From NCBI RefSeq assembly GCF_002278075.1, contig NZ_CP022990.1:992001-1056000 (forward strand): a stretch of 64,000 nt of DNA. The letters run 5' to 3'. Source of the DNA: Paraburkholderia aromaticivorans. GTDB taxonomy: Bacteria > Pseudomonadota > Gammaproteobacteria > Burkholderiales > Burkholderiaceae. A program made the position numbers and the translations under genes. Shown here in pieces: positions 1-8,992 of the stretch. The first letter of the stretch is position 1; the number at the start of each line of letters is the position of its first letter. Under the pieces are notes generated by a model. It was not told the DNA's origin, ran no database searches, and was given only the letters and a program-made list of their open reading frames with translations.

Positions 1-879
1 GAATATTCTAATCACTTTAATCGTCGCGCCGCTGGGGAAAACCCTGAAAGGATTCCGAAATGTGAATGACGCAACGAACGTTCCCAGCAGGCAGGATTCT
101 AGCCAGACCTTCGGGAAAGCCCTGATAAATGTTTTATCAAAAAGGATTTGACGGCTTTATTGGCTCGTATATGCTGATTCTCAGGCGGTCGTCATGCCGG
201 CGTCGAGAAGCACCCAAGCGTGTTTTGCGGCGCAGCGAATTCAGTTCGCATCGGTTCGAGACGATTTTCCCAGCGTCCTGTTTCTTTAAACGCCCCGGGC
301 GGATTTCGAGCAGGCCGTTCAATACTTTCAACGTCGCTAGTCGAGTGTAATCGTGAGAGTCCGAGGCCCTTTGGTGAGATGGAATCGTAGTCAGGCGAGT
401 TGTCCTCGCGCTGACGGCGCCATCGCCGACGGCAGCAACGGCAGCCTTGCGTTCCGCCGCTTTCTGTCCGTCTTCACGATCCTGTCCCGCCGTTCAGTTC
501 GACGTCACAACTCCATCTCCGCGCGCGCCTTCATCGCCGTGCGCACGGATGAAGTCGCCTCGCTGCTGCCGTAGCGCCTCCCACCTTTTCGCCGTTCGAT
601 TCATCCGTTTGCGTGAGCGCGCTCTTTCGAGCCGTGCGTTCCTGCATGTGCGGTGCCGTCTGCCGCCCGCGCGTGTCATGCCCATCGGATCGGTTGCGCA
701 CCGCAGCGGATCGAATCGAACAGCCCATCCGATCACCACGCGCGGCGCGTTTCTGTTGACGACGGCCGCCTGCACTACCCCGGTGGCTTTGCGCGCGGCG
801 CACGGCTGCGGAGTCGTGCCGCGCTGTGTTTAACGTTGTTCATGCCGCGTCCCGCGGGGAACACACACGTCTATTCGTT
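1..879. other. Gene-poor leader region upstream of the polyamine cluster
   Basis: No convincing gene is seen in these 879 bases. Short open frames exist on both strands, but their translations are arginine- and serine-rich out-of-frame translations typical of high-GC DNA and match no family I recognise. The first 350 bases are clearly more AT-rich than the rest and hold a perfect TGATAAA/TTTATCA palindrome. The region probably carries the promoter and control sites of the polyamine operon starting at 880, but I cannot place a -35/-10 pair with confidence. Confidence 0.5.
123..139. promoter_or_regulatory. Perfect 17-bp palindrome TGATAAA-TGT-TTTATCA
   Basis: Two 7-base arms in exact inverted repeat are separated by three bases in the AT-rich part of the leader. 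The shape fits an operator for a dimeric repressor (GntR, IclR or similar). It lies about 740 bases before the first gene of the polyamine cluster, so it may instead serve a gene to the left of the window. The same half-site recurs near 61119-61163. The function is inferred only. Confidence 0.35.
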
Positions 880-1674
880 ATGCGAACCAAACCCCTCGTC
901 GGCATCAGCGCCGACAGAACGATGATGGGAGTCCACCCGTCGCACGTGGTCGGCGAGAAGTACATCGCCGCGATCGTGGACGGCTCACAGGCGCTGGCCA
1001 TGTTGCTGCCGGCGCTCGGCGAGCGGCAGTCCGCCGCGGACGTGCTCGCGACGGTCGACGGCCTGCTGTTTACCGGCAGCTATTCGAACGTCGAGCCGCA
1101 CCGCTACGGCGGCGCGCCCAGCACGCCGGGTACGCTGCACGACGCCGCTCGCGATGCGACGACGCTGCCGCTCATGCGCGCGGCGATCGCCGCCGGTGTG
1201 CCGGTGCTGGCCGTCTGCCGGGGCTTCCAGGAAATGAACGTGGTTTTTGGCGGGACGCTGCATCAAAGCGTTCACGCGGTGGCCGGCCTGAACGACCATC
1301 GCGAGAACAAGGAAGACGACCTCGACGTGCAATACGCACCGTCGCATTCGATCACGCTGACGCAGGGCGGCTTGTTACAGCGCCTCGCGGGCGGCACGAA
1401 TGAAGCGCGTGTGAATTCATTGCACGGTCAAGGCGTCGAGCGGCTGGGCGTCGGCCTCATGGCCGAAGCCACCGCGCCGGATGGCCTGATTGAAGCGGTG
1501 AGCGTGAAAGATGCGCGCGCCTTCGCGCTGGGTGTGCAGTGGCACCCGGAGTGGAAGCATGCCACCGACGCGCTTTCCACCGCGATCTTTCGTGCGTTCG
1601 GCGACGCCTGCCGCGATCGAATGCGCACCAAGGCCGGCTATGGCGCGGCATCCGCCGCTGCCACGCATGCCTGA
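880..1674 (+). CDS. puuD: Gamma-glutamyl-gamma-aminobutyrate hydrolase family (class I glutamine amidotransferase-like)
   Basis: A 264-aa cytoplasmic hydrolase of the PuuD/peptidase C26 type, expected to release GABA from gamma-glutamyl-GABA in the gamma-glutamylated putrescine pathway. The nucleophile elbow VLAVCRGFQE carries the catalytic Cys and the C-terminal GVQWHPEW carries the catalytic His of this fold. 'DGLLFTGSYSNVEPHRYGG' matches the conserved N-terminal block of the family. I chose ATG 880 because the 18 residues upstream in the same frame look non-coding; no strong Shine-Dalgarno is visible. It is followed 32 bases later by a glutamylpolyamine synthetase and by polyamine transport genes, which supports the role. 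Confidence 0.85.
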   Translation: MRTKPLVGISADRTMMGVHPSHVVGEKYIAAIVDGSQALAMLLPALGERQSAADVLATVDGLLFTGSYSNVEPHRYGGAPSTPGTLHDAARDATTLPLMRAAIAAGVPVLAVCRGFQEMNVVFGGTLHQSVHAVAGLNDHRENKEDDLDVQYAPSHSITLTQGGLLQRLAGGTNEARVNSLHGQGVERLGVGLMAEATAPDGLIEAVSVKDARAFALGVQWHPEWKHATDALSTAIFRAFGDACRDRMRTKAGYGAASAAATHA

Positions 1675-1706
1675 GCCGGTCGCGCACCAAAACAGAGAGA
1701 ACAATC

Positions 1707-3041
1707 ATGCATGACATCGACGAATTTCTGAAGAAGAACCGTGTCACCGAAATCGAAGCGATCATTCCGGATATGGCCGGGATCGCGCGCGGCAAGATCA
1801 TTCCGCGCAGCAAATTCGAGTCCGGCGAGTCCATGCGCTTGCCGCAGGCGGTGATGATCCAGACCGTCACAGGGGACTATCCGGAAGACGGCACGCTCAC
1901 CGGCGTCACCGATCCGGACATGGTCTGCGTGCCCGACCCGAGCACCATCCGCATGATTCCGTGGGCCGTCGATCCGACCGCCCAGGTGATCCACGATTGC
2001 GTTCACTTCGACGGCACACCGGTCGCGATCTCGCCGCGCCGCGTACTGCGCCGCGTGCTCGAACTCTACAAGGCCAAGGGCTGGAAGCCGGTCATCGCGC
2101 CCGAGCTCGAGTTCTACCTGGTCGACATGAACAAGGATCCGGACCTGCCGCTGCAACCGCCTATCGGCCGTACCGGCCGCCCGGAAACCGGCCGTCAGGC
2201 GTATTCGATCGAAGCGGTCAACGAATTCGATCCGCTCTTCGAAGACATCTACGAATACTGCGAGGTGCAGGAGCTGGAAGTCGATACGCTGATTCACGAA
2301 GTCGGCGCCGCGCAGATGGAAATCAACTTCATGCACGGCGATCCGCTCAAGCTCGCCGACAGCGTGTTCCTGTTCAAGCGCACCGTCCGTGAAGCCGCGC
2401 TGCGCCACAAGATGTACGCGACCTTCATGGCCAAGCCGATGGAAGGCGAACCGGGTTCGGCGATGCACATGCATCAAAGTCTCGTCGACGAAGAAACCGG
2501 CCACAACCTCTTCACCGGCGCCGATGGCAAGCCGACCACCTTGTTCACGAGCTATATCGCCGGTTTGCAGAAGTACACGCCTGCGCTGATGCCTATTTTC
2601 GCGCCGTACATCAACTCGTATCGCCGCCTGTCGCGCTTCATGGCCGCGCCGATCAACGTGGCATGGGGTTACGACAACCGCACGGTGGGCTTCCGGATTC
2701 CGCATTCGGGGCCGGCCGCGCGCCGCATCGAAAACCGCATTCCTGGCGTGGACTGCAACCCGTATCTGGCGATTGCAGCGACGCTCGCCGCCGGCTACCT
2801 CGGCATGACGCAGCAACTCGAAGCCACCGAGCCGCTGCTCAGCGACGGCTACGAATTGCCGTATCAGCTGCCGCGCAATCTCGAAGAGGGCCTCACGTTG
2901 ATGGGCGCCTGTGAGCCGATCGCCGAAGTACTCGGCGAAAAGTTCGTCAAGGCGTACCTCGCCCTGAAAGAAACCGAATACGAAGCGTTCTTCCGCGTGA
3001 TCAGTTCGTGGGAACGCCGGCATTTGCTGCTGCACGTGTAA
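1707..3041 (+). CDS. puuA: Glutamine synthetase family protein, probable gamma-glutamylputrescine/polyamine synthetase
   Basis: A 444-aa glutamine-synthetase-fold ligase, expected to couple ATP-driven gamma-glutamylation to putrescine or another polyamine. GS landmarks appear in order: APELEFYL (metal-binding Glu), GAAQMEINF, GSAMHMHQS (catalytic and metal His), NSYRRL, NRTVGFRIP and RIENRIPGVDCNPYLA. It lacks the adenylylation loop typical of housekeeping GlnA and has PuuA-type length. ATG 1707 is preceded by GAGAGA; the open frame reaches back into puuD but that part is not GS-like. The neighbouring amidase, aminotransferase and Pot importer favour a polyamine substrate over ammonia. Confidence 0.85.
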   Translation: MHDIDEFLKKNRVTEIEAIIPDMAGIARGKIIPRSKFESGESMRLPQAVMIQTVTGDYPEDGTLTGVTDPDMVCVPDPSTIRMIPWAVDPTAQVIHDCVHFDGTPVAISPRRVLRRVLELYKAKGWKPVIAPELEFYLVDMNKDPDLPLQPPIGRTGRPETGRQAYSIEAVNEFDPLFEDIYEYCEVQELEVDTLIHEVGAAQMEINFMHGDPLKLADSVFLFKRTVREAALRHKMYATFMAKPMEGEPGSAMHMHQSLVDEETGHNLFTGADGKPTTLFTSYIAGLQKYTPALMPIFAPYINSYRRLSRFMAAPINVAWGYDNRTVGFRIPHSGPAARRIENRIPGVDCNPYLAIAATLAAGYLGMTQQLEATEPLLSDGYELPYQLPRNLEEGLTLMGACEPIAEVLGEKFVKAYLALKETEYEAFFRVISSWERRHLLLHV

Positions 3042-3068
3042 GGCAAACGCAAAATTATTGGAGGCAGT

Positions 3069-4508
3069 ATGAGCTACAGAACAGAAGAAGTCGCTTACGT
3101 GCAACCGGCGCAACCCGGCGCAAACGCACAAGCCACGCAACAGCAACGCAGCACCGCCGAATATCGCGCGCTCGACGCCGCGCACCACATTCATCCGTTT
3201 TCGGATATGGGCGCGCTCAATCGCGCGGGCAGCCGTGTGATCGTCAAGGCACAAGGCGTGTACCTGTGGGACTCGGACGGCAACAAGGTGATCGACGGCA
3301 TGGCCGGCCTGTGGTGCGTGAACGTGGGTTATGGCCGCAAGGAACTGGCCGACGCCGCGTACCGGCAGATGATGGAACTGCCTTTCTACAACACCTTCTT
3401 CAAGACGACGCACCCGCCGGTGATCGAGCTGTCGGCGCTGCTCGCGGAGCTGGCGCCGGAACCGTTCAATCATTTCTTCTACTGCAACAGCGGTTCGGAA
3501 GGCAACGACACGGTGCTGCGCATCGTCCACCACTACTGGGCCACGCAGGGCAAACACTCGAAGAAATTCGTCATCTCGCGCAAGAACGGCTATCACGGTT
3601 CGACCATCGCGGGCGGCACGCTCGGCGGCATGGGCTACATGCACGACCAGATGCCCTCGAAAGTCGAGAACATCGTGCATATCGACCAGCCGTATTTCTT
3701 CGGTGAAGCAGAAGGCAATCTGACGCCGGAAGAGTTCGCTCTGGCTCGCGCGCAGCAACTGGAAGCGAAGATTCTCGAAATCGGTGCGGACAATGTCGCC
3801 GCATTCATCGGTGAGCCTTTCCAGGGAGCGGGCGGCGTGATCTTCCCGGCTTCGACGTACTGGCCGGAAATCCAGCGCATCTGCCGCAAGTACGACATTC
3901 TGCTCGTCGCCGATGAAGTGATCGGCGGCTTCGGCCGCACCGGCGAATGGTTCGCGCATCAGCACTTCGGTTTCGAGCCGGATCTGATCACGATGGCCAA
4001 GGGCCTGACGAGCGGCTACGTGCCGATGGGCGCGGTCGGCCTGCATGACCGCGTCGCCAAGGCGATCATCGAAAACGGCGACTTCAACCACGGGCTCACG
4101 TACTCCGGGCATCCGGTCGCCGCCGCCGTCGCGGTCGCGAACCTCAAGCTGCTGCGCGACGAGAAGATCGTCGAGCGCGTCAAAACCGATACGGGTCCGT
4201 ACTTCCAGAAGAAGCTGCGCGACACGTTCGGCGCTCACCCGATCATCGGCGAAATCTCCGGTGCGGGTCTGGTGGCCGGCCTGCAACTCGCGCAAGACCC
4301 CAAGACACGCAAGCGTTTCGCCAATGGCGGCGATGTCGGCACGATCTGCCGCGACTTCTGCTTCAACGGCAATCTCATCATGCGCGCCACCGGCGACCGG
4401 ATGCTGCTGTCGCCACCGCTGGTCATCAACAAGCTGGAAATCGACGAGATCGTCTCGAAGGCCAAAAAAGCCATCGACGCAACGGCACAACAACTCGGCA
4501 TTTCGTAA
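3069..4508 (+). CDS. spuC: Class III aminotransferase, probable putrescine/polyamine:pyruvate aminotransferase
   Basis: A 479-aa PLP-dependent class III aminotransferase of the SpuC/omega-transaminase type, which moves the terminal amino group of putrescine (or cadaverine, spermidine) to pyruvate. Visible signatures are the N-terminal HPF(S)DMGALNRAGSRVI substrate-pocket block, LVADEVIGGFGRTGEWF, and TMAKGLTSGYVPMG, with the Schiff-base lysine at about residue 311. A strong GGAGG lies just upstream of ATG 3069. It gives the cell a transaminase route beside the gamma-glutamyl route of puuA/puuB. Exact substrate preference cannot be read from sequence. Confidence 0.85.
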   Translation: MSYRTEEVAYVQPAQPGANAQATQQQRSTAEYRALDAAHHIHPFSDMGALNRAGSRVIVKAQGVYLWDSDGNKVIDGMAGLWCVNVGYGRKELADAAYRQMMELPFYNTFFKTTHPPVIELSALLAELAPEPFNHFFYCNSGSEGNDTVLRIVHHYWATQGKHSKKFVISRKNGYHGSTIAGGTLGGMGYMHDQMPSKVENIVHIDQPYFFGEAEGNLTPEEFALARAQQLEAKILEIGADNVAAFIGEPFQGAGGVIFPASTYWPEIQRICRKYDILLVADEVIGGFGRTGEWFAHQHFGFEPDLITMAKGLTSGYVPMGAVGLHDRVAKAIIENGDFNHGLTYSGHPVAAAVAVANLKLLRDEKIVERVKTDTGPYFQKKLRDTFGAHPIIGEISGAGLVAGLQLAQDPKTRKRFANGGDVGTICRDFCFNGNLIMRATGDRMLLSPPLVINKLEIDEIVSKAKKAIDATAQQLGIS

Positions 4509-4581
4509 CGGCAGTTCGTACCGGCATGGGCACACCCACACATCACGCTCATGCCGGCTCTTCACATCAAGGGAAAAAACC

Positions 4582-5703
4582 ATGAGCGTTAGTCATCTTC
4601 GTCATGCGGTCGCGGGGGCCGCGCTTCTCGCCTTCACCGGTTTTGCGGCGCTGTCGGTGACGCCGGCCCTTGCGGCCGACACGGAACTGAATGTGTACAA
4701 CTGGTCGGACTACATCGCGAAGGACACGATTCCGAACTTCGAGAAGCAGGACGGCATCAAGGTCAAATACGACAACTACGATAGCGACGACACGTTGCAG
4801 GCCAAGCTGCTTGCCGGCAGTTCCGGCTACGACATCGTGGTGCCGACGTCGAATTACATGGCCAAGCAGATTCAGGCCGGCGTGTACCAGAAGCTCGACA
4901 AATCGAAGCTGCCGAACCTCGCCAATCTCGACCCCGTGCTGATGAAGATGATCGCGGACGCGGACCCGGGCAACCAGTACGGCGTGCCTTGGGCATACGG
5001 TACGGACGGCATCGGCTATAACGTGCAAGCCGTGCAGAAAGCGCTCGGCGCCAATGCGCCGGTGGACAGCTGGGCACTGATCTTCGATCCGGCCAATCTC
5101 TCCAAGCTGAAAAGCTGCGGCGTATCGATCCTCGACCAGGCCGTCGACGTCTTCGCCGCCACGCTGCAATACATGCACAAGGATCCGAACAGCACGAATC
5201 CCGCCGACTACCAGGCCGCATTCGAAGTGCTGAAGAAGATCCGCCCGTATATCACCCAATTCAATTCGTCGGGCTATATCAACGACCTCGCCAACAACGA
5301 CGTATGCGTCGCATTCGGCTGGTCGGGCGACGTCGGCATCGCGAGCCGCCGTACCGAAGAAGCCAAGCGTTCGTACCAGATCAAGTTCTCGAACGTGAAG
5401 GAAGGGGGCCTGCTCTGGTTCGACGTGATGGTGATTCCGAAAGATGCGCCGCATCCCGAAGCCGCGTTGAAATGGATCAACTACATTTCGGACCCGAAGG
5501 TCAACGCCGCCATCACCAACGAGGTGTTCTACCCTACCGCGAACAAGGCCGCGCGCCAGTTCGTGACGCCTGCTGTCGCACAGGACAAGACCGTTTATCC
5601 GGGCGATGAAGTGTTGAGCAAGATGACGCTGATGAAGCCGATGCCGACCGACATTCTGCGCCTTGAAAACCGTCTTTGGGCCCAGCTCAAAACCGGCCAT
5701 TAA
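4582..5703 (+). CDS. potF: Periplasmic putrescine/spermidine-binding protein of ABC importer
   Basis: A 373-aa solute-binding protein of the PotD/PotF family, with a Sec signal peptide (MSVSHLRHAVAGAALLAF, cleavage near ALA-ADT around residue 32). The mature N-terminus 'ELNVYNWSDYIAKDTIPNFE' is the classic opening of polyamine-binding proteins, followed by AGSSGYDIVVPT and PWAYGTDGIGYN. It delivers polyamine to the PotGHI complex encoded next. ATG 4582 follows an AGGGAAAA ribosome site; the longer open frame upstream overlaps spuC out of frame and was rejected. A 211-base gap to the next gene is larger than elsewhere in the cluster, as is common after abundant binding proteins. Confidence 0.92.
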   Translation: MSVSHLRHAVAGAALLAFTGFAALSVTPALAADTELNVYNWSDYIAKDTIPNFEKQDGIKVKYDNYDSDDTLQAKLLAGSSGYDIVVPTSNYMAKQIQAGVYQKLDKSKLPNLANLDPVLMKMIADADPGNQYGVPWAYGTDGIGYNVQAVQKALGANAPVDSWALIFDPANLSKLKSCGVSILDQAVDVFAATLQYMHKDPNSTNPADYQAAFEVLKKIRPYITQFNSSGYINDLANNDVCVAFGWSGDVGIASRRTEEAKRSYQIKFSNVKEGGLLWFDVMVIPKDAPHPEAALKWINYISDPKVNAAITNEVFYPTANKAARQFVTPAVAQDKTVYPGDEVLSKMTLMKPMPTDILRLENRLWAQLKTGH

Positions 5704-5914
5704 TCAGGCCGACGATATAAAGCATTGATCCCGCGCTCAGGGATCGCTCGAACCCCGAGCGCATGAATAGCAGTCACGGTAGTCAGCCTGCGCGCCTCCA
5801 GCGTCCCACCGGTGCGCAGTCCCATGTTTTCCGATCGCAGCGCACGTTGCGAAGCGCTTCCCGCGCCTCGTATGGAGACACTTGCGCCCGCGATCCGCAA
5901 GGAATGGTTACATC

Positions 5915-7078
5915 ATGAACTCGACGACCTTAAACAGTGCCGCCGGCGCCACCCAGATGGCTCGCCCCGCAGCGACGGCAAAATCGAAAGCGGACGAATT
6001 CGTTCGGATCGAAAATGTCGTGAAGAAATTCGGCGACAGCACCGCTGTCGACAACGTCAACCTGAGCATCGCCAAGAACGAGTTGTTCGCGCTGCTCGGC
6101 AGCTCCGGCTGCGGCAAGTCCACGCTCCTGCGCATGCTCGCGGGGCTCGAGACGGTCACGTCCGGACGCATTTTCGTCGACGGCGAAGATCTCGCCGCGA
6201 TGCCGCCGTACAAGCGGCCGGTCAATATGATGTTCCAGTCGTACGCCCTCTTCCCGCACATGAGCGTGGAGGCGAACATCGCCTTCGGCCTGAAGCAGGA
6301 AGGCACGCCGAAAAACGAAATCAGGGAACGCGTGGCCGATGCGCTCAATCTCGTGCAGATGAGCAAGTACGCGCAACGCAAGCCGCATCAACTGTCAGGC
6401 GGCCAGCAGCAGCGTGTGGCGCTCGCCCGTTCGCTCGTCAAGCGCCCCAAGCTGCTGCTGCTCGACGAGCCGATGTCGGCGCTCGATAAAAAAATCCGCC
6501 AGAAGACCCAGCTCGAACTCGTGAACATCATCGAAAAGGTCGACGTGACCTGCGTGATGGTCACGCACGACCAGGAAGAAGCGATGACCATGGCCGGACG
6601 CCTCGCCGTGATGAGCGAAGGCCGCATCGTGCAGATCGGCTCGCCGAGCCAGGTCTACGAGTTTCCGAATAGCCGCTTCTCCGCCGAATTCATCGGCTCG
6701 ACCAACCTGTTCGAAGGCACGGTGGTCGCGGATGAGCCAGACCACATCTTTGTGGAAAGCGAAGACCTCGAATCGCGCATTTATGTGAGCCACGGCATTA
6801 CCGGGCCGCTCGGCATGCTGGTCGGCATCTCCGTGCGTCCGGAGCGCATCAAGGTCTCGCTCGACAAGCCGTCCACACCGCACAACTGGGCGCGCGGCGT
6901 GGTGTCGGATGTCGCGTACATGGGCAGCTATTCGCTGTATCACGTGCGTCTGCCGAGCGGCAAAACCGTCGTGTCGAATCTCTCCAGCTCGCATCTGATG
7001 GCCGAAGGTGCGCCCTCCTATAACGACGACGTGTTCGTCTACTGGTCGCCGGCTAGCGGCGTGGTGCTGACGCAATGA
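5915..7078 (+). CDS. potG: Polyamine ABC transporter ATP-binding protein
   Basis: A 387-aa ABC ATPase energising polyamine import. Walker A GSSGCGKST, signature LSGGQQQR, Walker B LLLLDEPMSALD and the switch His in MVTHDQEEAMTMA are all present. A C-terminal TOBE-type domain (from about residue 290, ISVRPERIKVS) is typical of PotA/PotG. ATG 5915 has AAGGA 11 bases upstream; an upstream TTG in frame has no ribosome site. The stop overlaps the next start (ATGA), so it is translationally coupled to the permease genes. The ATPase has about 35 extra residues before the ABC domain. Confidence 0.93.
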   Translation: MNSTTLNSAAGATQMARPAATAKSKADEFVRIENVVKKFGDSTAVDNVNLSIAKNELFALLGSSGCGKSTLLRMLAGLETVTSGRIFVDGEDLAAMPPYKRPVNMMFQSYALFPHMSVEANIAFGLKQEGTPKNEIRERVADALNLVQMSKYAQRKPHQLSGGQQQRVALARSLVKRPKLLLLDEPMSALDKKIRQKTQLELVNIIEKVDVTCVMVTHDQEEAMTMAGRLAVMSEGRIVQIGSPSQVYEFPNSRFSAEFIGSTNLFEGTVVADEPDHIFVESEDLESRIYVSHGITGPLGMLVGISVRPERIKVSLDKPSTPHNWARGVVSDVAYMGSYSLYHVRLPSGKTVVSNLSSSHLMAEGAPSYNDDVFVYWSPASGVVLTQ

Positions 7079-8046
7079 GCAATCCCACTACCTCCTCCGC
7101 GGCGCTCGGCGCGCCGTCCGGCAGCCGTGTGCCCGGCTCGCTGAAAAAACGCCTGTCGATGCTGCTGCCCTCGGGCCGCGCGACCGTGATCGGCGTGCCG
7201 TTCCTCTGGCTCGCGGTGTTCTTCGCGTTGCCGTTCGTGCTGGTGCTGAAGATCAGTTTCGCCGATCTGCGTCTGGGCATTCCGCCCTACACGGATCTCG
7301 TGACGGTCAAGGACGGCATGGTGCATTTCGCCATGCAGCTCAGCCACTACGCGTTCCTGCTGCAGGACGATCTGTACGTCGCCACGTATATCAGCTCGCT
7401 GAAGATGGCCGCGGTCTCGACCTTCTTTTGCCTGCTGATCGGCTATCCGATTGCGTACTACATCGCCCGTTCCGAGCCGACCAAACGCAACCTGCTGATG
7501 ATGGGCGTGATGCTGCCCTTCTGGACCTCGTTCCTGATTCGTGTCTATGCATGGATCGGCATCCTGAAGGACGACGGACTGCTCAATCACACGCTGATGG
7601 CGATCGGCATGATTCATTCGCCGTTGCGCCTCTACCACACGGATATTGGCGTCTATATCGGCATGGTTTATTCGTACCTGCCCTTCATGGTGATGCCGTT
7701 GTATGCGCACCTCGTGAAGATGGATCTGACGCTGCTCGAAGCGGCCTACGACCTCGGTTGCAAACCGTGGACGGCCTTCACGCGCATCACGTTGCCGCTG
7801 TCGAAGAACGGCATTATCGCCGGCAGTCTGCTGGTGTTCATTCCGGCGGTCGGCGAGTACGTGATTCCGGAACTGCTCGGCGGCGCCGACACGCTGATGA
7901 TCGGCCGTGTGATGTGGGATGAATTCTTCAACGATATGGACTGGCCGATGGCATCCGCAGTGACGGTCGCCATGGTTCTACTGCTGCTCGTGCCGATGGC
8001 CGTGTTCCAGTACTACCAGGTCAAGGAACTGGAGGGCGCGAAATGA
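7075..8046 (+). CDS. potH: Polyamine ABC transporter permease 1
   Basis: A 323-aa inner-membrane permease with about six membrane segments, forming half of the polyamine translocation pore. The EAA loop reads LEAAYDLGCKPWTAFTRITLPLSKNGI, the coupling element contacting the PotG ATPase. The cytoplasmic N-terminus of about 40 residues is usual for PotH. It overlaps potG and potI by four bases at each end, indicating one transcript. Confidence 0.93.
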   Translation: MSNPTTSSAALGAPSGSRVPGSLKKRLSMLLPSGRATVIGVPFLWLAVFFALPFVLVLKISFADLRLGIPPYTDLVTVKDGMVHFAMQLSHYAFLLQDDLYVATYISSLKMAAVSTFFCLLIGYPIAYYIARSEPTKRNLLMMGVMLPFWTSFLIRVYAWIGILKDDGLLNHTLMAIGMIHSPLRLYHTDIGVYIGMVYSYLPFMVMPLYAHLVKMDLTLLEAAYDLGCKPWTAFTRITLPLSKNGIIAGSLLVFIPAVGEYVIPELLGGADTLMIGRVMWDEFFNDMDWPMASAVTVAMVLLLLVPMAVFQYYQVKELEGAK

Positions 8047-8954
8047 TCAAGCCTAATAAGACGCTGTCCAATAGCGTGCTGACATTCGGATTTCTGTTTC
8101 TTTACATTCCGATCATCAGCCTGGTGGTGTATTCGTTCAACGAATCGAAGCTCGTCACGGTGTGGTCCGGCTTCTCGCTCAAATGGTACGGCGCGCTGTT
8201 GCACGACGGCGAACTGCTGAATGCCGCATGGCTTTCGCTGAAGATCGGTCTGTTGACCGCGTGCGCTTCCGTTGTGATCGGCACATGGGCCGGATTCGTG
8301 CTCGCGCGCTTCGGACGCTTTCGCGGCTTCACGCTGTTCGCCGGCATGATCAACGCGCCGCTCGTGATTCCGGAAGTGATTCAGGGTATCTCGCTGCTGT
8401 TGCTGTTCGTCGCGCTCGAACAAATGCTCGGTTGGCCGAAGGGCCGCGGGCTCTTCACGATCTGGATCGGCCACGTCATGCTGTGCGTGTCGTATGTGGC
8501 GATCATCGTGCAATCGCGTGTGAAAGAGCTCAACAAGTCGCTCGAAGAAGCCGCGCTCGACCTCGGCGCCACGCCTTTCAAGGTGTTCTTCCTGATCACG
8601 CTGCCGCTCATCTCGCAGGCGCTGATGTCGGGCTGGCTGCTGTCGTTCACGCTTTCTTTCGACGACCTCGTGCTCTCCGCGTTCCTGTCCGGCCCCGGCT
8701 CGACCACGCTGCCGCTCGTCGTGTTCTCGCGTGTGCGTCTCGGCCTGAATCCGGAAATGAATGCGCTCGCCACGATCTTTATCACCACCGTGACAATCGG
8801 CGTGATTGCCGTGAACCGCTGGATGCAGTTGCGCGAGCGCAAACGCAACCGCGACATGCAAATGGCTTTCGCCCTCGCCGAAGCCGCCGATCCCCTGCCC
8901 TCCGCTCCACAACAAGCCGCCGTACGGAAGTCGCTCGATACGGCACGTGCATAA
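8043..8954 (+). CDS. potI: Polyamine ABC transporter permease 2
   Basis: A 303-aa second permease with about six membrane segments and an EAA loop (LEEAALDLGATPFKVFFLITLPLISQAL). It pairs with PotH to form the heterodimeric channel of the putrescine importer. The start overlaps the potH stop by four bases. The C-terminal 40 residues are a charged, alanine-rich cytoplasmic tail that looks longer than in the E. coli protein. The stop is 38 bases before the DUF3138 gene, which has its own strong ribosome site. Confidence 0.92.
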   Translation: MIKPNKTLSNSVLTFGFLFLYIPIISLVVYSFNESKLVTVWSGFSLKWYGALLHDGELLNAAWLSLKIGLLTACASVVIGTWAGFVLARFGRFRGFTLFAGMINAPLVIPEVIQGISLLLLFVALEQMLGWPKGRGLFTIWIGHVMLCVSYVAIIVQSRVKELNKSLEEAALDLGATPFKVFFLITLPLISQALMSGWLLSFTLSFDDLVLSAFLSGPGSTTLPLVVFSRVRLGLNPEMNALATIFITTVTIGVIAVNRWMQLRERKRNRDMQMAFALAEAADPLPSAPQQAAVRKSLDTARA

Positions 8955-8992
8955 GCAGTGATTTTGCAGTACGACCAATAAGGAGAATTTGA

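Noticed and set aside
353-833. Short open frames in the leader (up to 128 codons)
   Set aside because: Arg/Ser/Cys-rich translations, no ribosome site, no recognised family, and overlapping frames on both strands of similar length.
1638-4583. A 981-codon open frame antisense to puuA and spuC
   Set aside because: It mirrors the codon structure of the plus-strand genes in very high-GC DNA, its translation is His/Arg/Val-rich with no family motifs, and puuA, spuC and their signatures are unambiguous on the other strand.
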